DNA of 5,119 nucleotides. It comes from an uncultured Alistipes sp. GTDB taxonomy: Bacteria > Bacteroidota > Bacteroidia > Bacteroidales > Rikenellaceae. Positions 1-5,119 of this stretch are shown in pieces. The stretch lies in assembly GCA_934754975.1 (NCBI GenBank), contig CAKVKI010000196.1:1-5119 (forward strand), in the 5' to 3' direction. Position numbers and translations under genes: made by a program. Positions within the stretch are counted from its first letter, which is position 1. Each line of letters starts with the position of its first letter. The notes beneath the pieces are model-generated. The model was not told where the DNA came from. It worked only from the letters and a program-made list of their open reading frames with translations, and searched no databases.

Positions 1-33
1 GGAAGGCCGGACGCGAGTTACGTCCGGTCTTCC
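1..33 (-). terminator. Probable operon terminator hairpin downstream of the GH2 gene
   Basis: An inverted repeat with 13-base arms (1-13 GGAAGGCCGGACG and 21-33 CGTCCGGTCTTCC) encloses a 7-base loop at 14-20. It begins 17 bases after the GH2 stop codon in the direction of transcription. Twelve of 13 positions pair as Watson-Crick. The odd position (6 with 28) is an A-C mismatch in the minus-strand transcript and a G-U wobble in the plus-strand transcript. The stem may extend past base 1, and any U-tract for minus-strand transcription would lie outside the window. The position and GC-rich stem are seen directly; the termination role is inferred. Confidence 0.7.
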
Positions 34-50
34 CATATTCATTTGTTTTG

Positions 51-2483
51 CTATTTCGCAACTAATGCGATCCGACAACTCTTCACGCCGGGAGCCGAGG
101 CTTCGACGATTATTTCACCGGGCATTTCGGAACTCTGCACCAGGACGGTCAATTGGCCGCTGAACAGGTGCATCTGCGGTATGTGGAACAGTTCCAGACA
201 GGTCGGATCGCCGTTGGCCATCGCCCGGAAGGAACCGGCTCCCGAAACCCGGATTTTCACCTGCCGCGTATCCGTCGGTACGAGATTTCCGGCTTTGTCC
301 ACGATGCGGACATTGACGAATGCCAAATCCTCCCCGTCGGCTGCAAGTTGTGTCCTGTCGGGTGTCAATTCGACAGCATAGGGCTTGCCGGCCGTTGCCA
401 TTCGTTTTTCGGCAGCCGGTTTGCCTGCATCGTCATAGGCCACTACACGCAATTCCCCGGGCTGGTAGCGCACGTCGTTCCACATCAGACGATAACGGTG
501 CATCACCGTCGAGTCGCATTTCACGCGGCGCCCCTGACTCCGTCCGTTGACGAAGAGTTCCGCTTCGGGGTAGGAAGTATAGACGAATACGGGCGTTATT
601 TCCCCTTCGCGGCCCTTCCAGTTCCAATGCGGCAGTATGTGGAGCGTCGGCTTTTCGCGATTCCAGACACTGCGGTAAAGCCAATAGCGGTCTTTGGGAA
701 TCGACGCCAGATCGACGATGCCGAAAAGCGAGGCGTGGTTGGGCCATGCGTCGGTGTCGTACGGCGACGGCTCGCCCAGATAGTCGAAACCCGTCCACAC
801 GAACTGCCCGATCACCCAGTCGAAGTCCTCGTCCATTGCCAGATCGTCGTCGGGAATATTCGACCAATCACAATGTTCGACATCGTAGGAGGACGACTGG
901 TGATCTTCATGCAGGATTCCGCCGCCCCTCACAACCGGGAAATGATATATCCCGCGCGAACTTACCGTCGAGGCGGACTCCGTTCCGAGAATCAGGTTTT
1001 GCGGCAGTTCGGCATAGGCCTCCTCGTAGCGCGAGGGCTTGTAATTAAACCCTGCCACATCGAGCTGCGCAGCAAAACCGTTGCCCAGCACGGCGTCGAT
1101 CTGATCCATACCGCAGGTTACAGGGCGTGTCGGATCTTCGCGTCGGCAGATAGATTGCAGCCACGATGCGACTTTGTAGCCGTCCGCAGTCCATTGCGTA
1201 GGCACTTCGTTGCCGATCGACCACATTACCACCGAAGGGTTGTTGCGGAAATGGCGGAGCATGTTGACCATGTCGCGTTCGGCCCACTCGCCGAAAAAAC
1301 GGTGATAACCGTTGTCGCACTTGGCCACATCCCATTCGTCGAAAGGTTCCGCCATCACCATAAAGCCCATTTCGTCGCAGAGTTCGACCAGCTCTTCGGC
1401 CGGCATATTGTGCGAGGTGCGGATAGCGTCGCAGCCCATCTCCTTAAGCATCGTCAGCTGACGCCGTATGGCCGCTTTATTGACCGCCGCCCCGAGCGGT
1501 CCGAGGTCGTGATGAAGGCACACGCCGCGGAACTTGCGGCATTTGCCGTTGAGGAAGAATCCTTTGTCTGCCCGCAGTTCCACGCTGCGGATACCGAAAC
1601 GGGTAGTATAGGTATCGACGATCCTGCCCTCGCAGCGGATCGTAGATTCCGCGGTGTAAAGCGCCGGATTTTCGGGCGACCACAACTGCGGCTCGTTCAC
1701 GGTGAAATGCTGCTCGGCCGGCATGCCGTGATTGATCTTACGGATGTCTGTCTTTGCGGCGACCTGCTTGCTGTCGCCATCCCGAAGAAGCGTTTCAATC
1801 TGCACGGAAGTTCCGTCCGGAATCCCGGCCACTTCGGTGCGGAGCGTCACGGAAGCATAATCTTCACCGACGTAAGGCGTCGTCACATAAGTTCCCCAGA
1901 CGGGGACATGCACTTTGGGGAGCGTCAGCAGGCGCACCTTGCGGTAGAGTCCCGCGCCGGGATACCAGCGCGACGACTGCGGGCGGTTTTCCAGCAGGAC
2001 GCAGAGCATGTTGTCGCCCTCGTGCAGGGCGTCTGTCGCATCGCACCAGAAGGCATTGTATCCGTAAGGCCAGAAACAGATCTTCCGGCCGTTGACCAGC
2101 ACCTGCGCCTCGCTCATGGCTCCGTCGAACAACAATATGAAACGGTCGTCGCCCTTTTCGCCGATAAAGACCGAGCGGCGATAAGTCCCCTTGCCTACAT
2201 AGGGAAGGCCGCCCGTGCGTCCGGTCTTTACAGAAGCCGCCGCCTCTAAATTCTGCGTTACGGTAACCTCCTGCAGGTCGTTATCCCGCGAAAACGGGCC
2301 GTAAATCGCCCAGTCGTGGGGGACCGTTACCTGCTGCCATCCTTCCGCGGCGGCGCAGTCATGTCCCCGCCGGAATTCCCATGCTTTAAGTTCCTGTTCG
2401 CTGCGCGGCTGCCGTGCCTGCGAAGGGAACCCGCCGCAGAGCGTAAACAGCAGGCAAAATGCCTGTAACAATGTAATTCTCAT
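51..2483 (-). CDS. Glycoside hydrolase family 2 protein, probable periplasmic beta-galactosidase
   Basis: An 810-residue GH2 retaining exo-glycosidase, expected to release galactose from the ends of galacto-oligosaccharides made by the adjacent GH53 enzyme. Domains in order: signal peptide (about 1-23, likely cleaved after SQA; no valid lipobox, so probably periplasmic and soluble), sugar-binding jelly roll (about 30-190, with PYGYNAFWCD), Ig-like domain (about 195-300), TIM barrel (about 300-605), DUF4982-type domain (about 625-690), and a C-terminal Ig-like domain of the Glyco_hydro2_C5 type (about 705-805). The acid/base is E426 in WSIGNE and the probable nucleophile is E502 in ILGTES. The RTSHN motif of the family is at 355-359. 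The start at 2483 was chosen because the signal peptide begins there, 10 bases after the GH53 stop. A longer in-frame reading to 2540 would overlap GH53 and add 19 charged residues ahead of the signal. The leader is A-rich with no Shine-Dalgarno motif. The stop is TAG and the frame is intact. GH2 also includes glucuronidases and mannosidases; the beta-galactosidase call rests on domain layout and neighbours. Confidence 0.93.
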   Translation of the reverse strand: MRITLLQAFCLLFTLCGGFPSQARQPRSEQELKAWEFRRGHDCAAAEGWQQVTVPHDWAIYGPFSRDNDLQEVTVTQNLEAAASVKTGRTGGLPYVGKGTYRRSVFIGEKGDDRFILLFDGAMSEAQVLVNGRKICFWPYGYNAFWCDATDALHEGDNMLCVLLENRPQSSRWYPGAGLYRKVRLLTLPKVHVPVWGTYVTTPYVGEDYASVTLRTEVAGIPDGTSVQIETLLRDGDSKQVAAKTDIRKINHGMPAEQHFTVNEPQLWSPENPALYTAESTIRCEGRIVDTYTTRFGIRSVELRADKGFFLNGKCRKFRGVCLHHDLGPLGAAVNKAAIRRQLTMLKEMGCDAIRTSHNMPAEELVELCDEMGFMVMAEPFDEWDVAKCDNGYHRFFGEWAERDMVNMLRHFRNNPSVVMWSIGNEVPTQWTADGYKVASWLQSICRREDPTRPVTCGMDQIDAVLGNGFAAQLDVAGFNYKPSRYEEAYAELPQNLILGTESASTVSSRGIYHFPVVRGGGILHEDHQSSSYDVEHCDWSNIPDDDLAMDEDFDWVIGQFVWTGFDYLGEPSPYDTDAWPNHASLFGIVDLASIPKDRYWLYRSVWNREKPTLHILPHWNWKGREGEITPVFVYTSYPEAELFVNGRSQGRRVKCDSTVMHRYRLMWNDVRYQPGELRVVAYDDAGKPAAEKRMATAGKPYAVELTPDRTQLAADGEDLAFVNVRIVDKAGNLVPTDTRQVKIRVSGAGSFRAMANGDPTCLELFHIPQMHLFSGQLTVLVQSSEMPGEIIVEASAPGVKSCRIALVAK

Positions 2484-2493
2484 AATCAAGTTT
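2484..2493 (-). promoter_or_regulatory. A/T-rich translation leader between GH53 and GH2
   Basis: The whole gap between the GH53 stop and the GH2 start is AAACTTGATT on the coding strand. Together with the TAA stop and the last GH53 codons it forms an A-rich stretch just before the ATG. There is no purine-rich Shine-Dalgarno match, as is usual in Bacteroidota, where A-rich, weakly structured leaders favour initiation. The 10-base spacing supports co-transcription and possibly translational coupling. It supports the ATG at 2483 over the upstream in-frame ATG at 2540, which lies inside GH53. Confidence 0.45.
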
Positions 2494-3534
2494 TTATTCT
2501 TTGAATGCGTCCAACGCTTCGGTCGGCTTGCCGTCGGCAAAGGCTCCCAGCAGGTATCCGTCGTTGTATCCGGCCGGAGCCTGCGGTTCCCAGTAGAAGA
2601 CCCCTTCGCAATGTCCCGTGGCCTTCGACTGCGTAATAAGGTATGTCAGCATCTCCCTGGCTGTCGCCGCATCGTCCCACGGCATTCCGACTTCGCAGAT
2701 CATCACGTTGCATCCGAAAGCGTTGCGGACCTTGGCGATGTTTTCCACGCAGGCTTTTGTCGAAGCCTGCCACTCGGCGCCGGGATAGAGCGACATGCCC
2801 ACAAGGTCGTATTTACCTCCGTATTTCTTCAGTTCGCCGAACAACCACTGATAAAGGTCGTAACCGTTGCCGTTATGCAGGTGTACGATCACCTTGGCTT
2901 CGGGATAAACCGCTTTCGCGGCGGCGTAACCCGCATTGGTCAGCGCCGCATAGTTCTGCGGATTCTCACTGCATTTCCCCAGCGGCCAGAGCATGCCGTC
3001 GCTGGTTTCGTTGCCGACCTGCACCCATTCCACGTCGATGCCGTATTTTTTGAGCGTGGTCAGCACATCGGTCGTATGAGCGGCTACGGCTTGTTTCAAC
3101 CGTTCAAGGTCGTAATCCGCCCATGCGGCGGGAACGGACTGGTGTCCCGGATCGGCCCAGGTATCGCTGTAATGGAAGTCGATCATCAGCCGCATCCCCA
3201 GATCACGGGCGCGCAGGGCCTTGACCATCACGTCGCCCTTGTTGTTCCACCCTTCGGCGGGGTTGACCCATACCCGCAGGCGGATGGCGTTCATGCCGAT
3301 CTGCTTCATCAGGGCCGTACACTCCGTTTCAATGCCGTCCGCATTGCTGAATTTGAGTCCTTCGTGTTCCATCCGGGTCGTCCAGCTGATGTCGGCGCCC
3401 CTGGCGAAAGCCGTGCGGTCGGCAGGCTCCGGAGAGGTGTTCTGCGGAGCGGTGTAAGTCGGATTGACCTCGGCGCAGGCCATGCAGCAGGCGCCGAGCA
3501 ACAAGAAAGAAAGAGATATCATATTTCGTATCAT
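2494..3534 (-). CDS. GH53 arabinogalactan endo-beta-1,4-galactanase, lipoprotein
   Basis: A 346-residue enzyme of family GH53, which hydrolyses internal beta-1,4-galactosyl bonds of galactan and type I arabinogalactan with retention. The N-terminus is a short lipoprotein signal: R3, a hydrophobic run at 5-13 and lipobox LGAC with C16 as the likely lipidated residue (C17 and C20 also nearby). After a Pro/Thr-rich linker (about 22-42), a single TIM barrel covers the rest, the normal size for a GH53 core without extra modules. Family landmarks are RGADISW (45-51), NAIRLRVWVNP (82-92), MIDFHYSDTWADPG (117-130), WVQVGNE (170-176) with acid/base E176, ICEVGMPW (279-286) with nucleophile E281, and FYWEP (313-317). 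All key catalytic positions are present. The start at 3534 gives the signal peptide; the reading frame stays open upstream to 3810, but that part is Arg-rich and is a shadow of the upstream gene. An alternative ATG at 3522 would shorten the signal. By family precedent in Bacteroides it would act at the cell surface, but no acidic surface-export signal is obvious after the cysteine. Confidence 0.96.
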   Translation of the reverse strand: MIRNMISLSFLLLGACCMACAEVNPTYTAPQNTSPEPADRTAFARGADISWTTRMEHEGLKFSNADGIETECTALMKQIGMNAIRLRVWVNPAEGWNNKGDVMVKALRARDLGMRLMIDFHYSDTWADPGHQSVPAAWADYDLERLKQAVAAHTTDVLTTLKKYGIDVEWVQVGNETSDGMLWPLGKCSENPQNYAALTNAGYAAAKAVYPEAKVIVHLHNGNGYDLYQWLFGELKKYGGKYDLVGMSLYPGAEWQASTKACVENIAKVRNAFGCNVMICEVGMPWDDAATAREMLTYLITQSKATGHCEGVFYWEPQAPAGYNDGYLLGAFADGKPTEALDAFKE

Positions 3535-3550
3535 AATTTTTCGATTTAAT
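3535..3550 (-). promoter_or_regulatory. A/T-rich translation leader of GH53
   Basis: The 16 bases before the GH53 ATG read ATTAAATCGAAAAATT on the coding strand, only two of them G or C in an otherwise GC-rich region. There is no Shine-Dalgarno motif. An unstructured A-rich leader of this kind fits Bacteroidota initiation and supports the start at 3534. It directly follows the intercistronic stem-loop, so the hairpin would leave this ribosome landing site single-stranded. Confidence 0.45.
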
Positions 3551-3578
3551 GCCGGGGCGACGCTGAGATCGCCCCGGC
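3551..3578 (-). promoter_or_regulatory. Intercistronic GC-rich stem-loop between binding protein and GH53
   Basis: A perfect 10-bp inverted repeat (3551-3560 GCCGGGGCGA and 3569-3578 TCGCCCCGGC) has an 8-base loop. It starts 6 bases after the stop codon of the binding-protein gene and ends 16 bases before the GH53 ATG. On the coding strand it is followed by ATTAAATCG, not a run of U, so it is not a canonical intrinsic terminator. Likely roles are a partial terminator, or a 3'-end barrier protecting the upstream message after processing, so that the transport and binding genes are expressed above the enzymes. The structure is seen directly; the function is inferred. Confidence 0.6.
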
Positions 3579-3584
3579 GTCGGT

Positions 3585-5119
3585 TTATTGAAGCGTAAGC
3601 GTATAGGCCGGAGCGGAGAAGCTGCTCAGGTCGAGTTCGATTTTGTAAGCGCCTGCCGACGCGGGAACGACATTGTCCGCATTGCCTGCGATCTGCAGCA
3701 CGCCGTCGCCGTCGGGATCGCCGTACTGCCACCGCCACGCATTCGCCGCATCGCCGAGAACGAATTTGAAGCCGTACCCGATTGACGAGATATTGCAGGC
3801 CGCCGTCCATTTACCGGTCTCAGCGTCGTACTGCATGACGTCCGCCGTGGTACTCCAGTCGTTGAAGTCGCCGGAAACTGCGATCTGCGCGACTTGGGTT
3901 TCGGACCAACTCATCGCCGCAAGATCGGCGACCACGTAGTTGAGTCCCGGATTCGAACTCCAGAGATTCCAGGCCGAAGCATCGGAGGTAAGTTCATATT
4001 GGGTGGTGTTCGTGGCGTAAACCGTCGCAGTGTCGTCCATCGCCGTGAGGAACCGGAAGTTACTCAACTCTGCGCTCCACGCCGGATCGGTGTAGACGAA
4101 TCCTTCGTAACTGCCTTCCTCTTCCCGGGCGGCCATAGCGGCAGCCAGACCGAGACGCTGCGAACCCTCCTTGTAATAATAGTAGGCATAAAGCGCTTCG
4201 GGATAGGTTACGACGGGACCGCCTCCGCCTTCGGCAAGCGACCATGTCGAGTTCCCGACATCGAGCGTCAGCGTGTAAGTACCGGCTTTCTCCGCTTTGA
4301 TACCGGTATCGGCGGTGCCGGATACGAACCGGAACGAACCGTCCGCAGCTGCCGAGATCGAGAAAGGCGAATCCTTGGGTGTCCCCGAGTCTCCGGTGTC
4401 GATGTCGTACCGGGCGCCGATACCGCCGACCGTCAGCGCGACGTCGCCCGCAGCGGTCGTGAATACACCCGTCCAGCATTTCGTCGAAGTCGAGAATTTC
4501 ATATTGACCGGTTGGCCGTCGGCAGTTACCGTAACCGACGGAAGGTAGACCTGCGCCCATTTGGCGGTTCCGGTGTCCATAAAGACGTAGTTGCAGCCAG
4601 AAACGTTGGTGAACCAACAATCCCAAATCTTCTCCCACATCGTGTCGTCGTCGGGTGCGTTCAGCAGATCGAAAGCCGTTCCCGTCGAAGCGTTGGTCCC
4701 CCAAAGGGTGCCGTCGGCCGCCGCGAAATAGAATTTCTGCCAGGCCGAAGCGACGGCGAAACCTTCGAACCGGCCGGGTGTTTCGTCGGTGCTGCGCAGT
4801 ACGGCGAATACCGAACGATCGTCCTTATTCTGCATCTGCATGACATGCATGTCGATGATGAACGGCGCGATACGCAGTTTGAGCGTTTCGCTGAGCGAAG
4901 CCTTGCCGTTCATTTCGGTTTTCAGCCGCACGTAAACGTCATGCAGCTCTGCATCCGCAAACCCCAGCCGCAGCATAATGCTGTTCAGAGCCGCGACCGT
5001 GAACTGCACGGAGGAGCCGCCGTTTTCGAGTTTCTGCTCGTAAAGGGCCGTAAATGCGTCGTCGGCCGACATTTGCAGGGTGAGACTCACCAAGCCGTCG
5101 GGCAGGGATACGTTCGGGT
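3585..5119 (-). CDS. SusE/SusF-like surface glycan-binding protein, 5' end outside window
   Basis: The visible part is 510 residues plus a partial codon, open at the right edge, so the true start, lipoprotein signal and first strands of the N-terminal domain are missing. An apparent TTG start at 5093 is not real, because the frame continues upstream without a stop and with domain-like sequence. Fragment residues 1-86 resemble the SusE N-terminal Ig-like domain: a strand SLTLQMSADDAF, then VAALNSIMLRLGF, then a closing strand ending LRIAPF. Two related modules follow, about 87-297 and 308-510, joined by a Gly-rich linker (EGGGGP). Each contains a (F/Y)EGF motif, a (G/A)TN turn, a W-rich segment with NYV, and a final (K/S)AG-(T/A)Y strand. 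The second also has GDFNDW (416-421), typical of SusE/F carbohydrate-binding folds, and an acidic DPDGDG turn (467-472). Many exposed aromatics (WRW 461-463 and a YAYYYY run near 310-315) suit sugar stacking. It probably belongs to the DUF5111/DUF5114 group of SusE-like proteins, but I could not search this. It should bind galactan at the outer membrane beside a SusC/SusD pair. Confidence 0.85.
   Translation of the reverse strand, partial: PNVSLPDGLVSLTLQMSADDAFTALYEQKLENGGSSVQFTVAALNSIMLRLGFADAELHDVYVRLKTEMNGKASLSETLKLRIAPFIIDMHVMQMQNKDDRSVFAVLRSTDETPGRFEGFAVASAWQKFYFAAADGTLWGTNASTGTAFDLLNAPDDDTMWEKIWDCWFTNVSGCNYVFMDTGTAKWAQVYLPSVTVTADGQPVNMKFSTSTKCWTGVFTTAAGDVALTVGGIGARYDIDTGDSGTPKDSPFSISAAADGSFRFVSGTADTGIKAEKAGTYTLTLDVGNSTWSLAEGGGGPVVTYPEALYAYYYYKEGSQRLGLAAAMAAREEEGSYEGFVYTDPAWSAELSNFRFLTAMDDTATVYATNTTQYELTSDASAWNLWSSNPGLNYVVADLAAMSWSETQVAQIAVSGDFNDWSTTADVMQYDAETGKWTAACNISSIGYGFKFVLGDAANAWRWQYGDPDGDGVLQIAGNADNVVPASAGAYKIELDLSSFSAPAYTLTLQ

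Noticed and set aside
153..2249. A 698-codon open frame on the plus strand opposite the GH2 gene
   Set aside because: It lies wholly antisense to a clear GH2 gene with intact motifs. Its translation is rich in Arg, His and Val with no recognisable domain, as expected for the complement of a GC-rich gene.
2611..3549. A 312-codon open frame on the plus strand opposite GH53
   Set aside because: It is antisense to the GH53 catalytic domain, has no recognisable domain, and runs through the intercistronic gap. It is a shadow frame.
3535..3584. A separate promoter for the GH53-GH2 pair
   Set aside because: I found no Bacteroidota -7 (TAnnTTTG) and -33 (TTTG) pair in the 50-base gap, and most of it is taken by the stem-loop.
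3535..3810. N-terminal extension of GH53 by 92 residues
   Set aside because: The extension overlaps the upstream gene, is Arg-rich and low-complexity, and would bury the lipoprotein signal in the interior.
4060..4704. A 214-codon minus-strand frame inside the SusE/F-like gene
   Set aside because: It is an alternative frame of the same strand, Arg-rich, with no domain features; the main frame carries the SusE-like sequence.
5091..5093. TTG as the start codon of the SusE/F-like gene
   Set aside because: The frame stays open from here to the window edge (fragment residues PNVSLPDG precede it) and these residues look like part of the Ig-like domain, so the true start is outside the window.

Overview
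This window is the 3' end of a glycan-utilisation operon from a member of the Bacteroidota. The base composition is GC-rich (estimated by eye in the high 50s per cent). The gene set is a SusE/F-type surface glycan-binding protein, a lipoprotein glycoside hydrolase and a periplasmic exo-glycosidase. The starts have A/T-rich leaders with no Shine-Dalgarno motif. A gut Alistipes-like or related Bacteroidales organism fits best, but the genus is an inference from composition and gene style only.

All three genes are on the minus strand, so transcription runs from the right edge to the left edge. (1) 3585-5119: a SusE/F-like outer-membrane glycan-binding lipoprotein, with its N-terminus cut off by the window. 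(2) 2494-3534: a GH53 endo-beta-1,4-galactanase with a lipoprotein signal. (3) 51-2483: a GH2 exo-glycosidase, most likely a beta-galactosidase, with an ordinary secretion signal. The gap between genes 1 and 2 is 50 bp and contains a perfect 10-bp GC-rich stem-loop. The gap between genes 2 and 3 is only 10 bp. A 13-bp imperfect hairpin at 1-33 follows the last stop codon and probably terminates the operon. The window has no other stretch above 50 bp without a gene.

The proposed pathway is as follows. The binding protein, working with a SusC/SusD pair expected just beyond the right edge, captures beta-1,4-galactan (pectic galactan or arabinogalactan type I side chains) at the cell surface. The GH53 enzyme cuts it into galacto-oligosaccharides, and the GH2 enzyme trims these to galactose in the periplasm. 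The order binding protein, GH53, GH2 matches the known Bacteroides thetaiotaomicron galactan locus (BT4669, BT4668, BT4667, recalled from memory).

I see no undescribed system here; it is a conventional galactan locus. The points most worth a second look are the hairpin between the binding protein and the enzymes, the internal two-module duplication in the binding protein, and the asymmetric, possibly bidirectional terminator. No RNA gene, CRISPR array, mobile element or frameshift was found.
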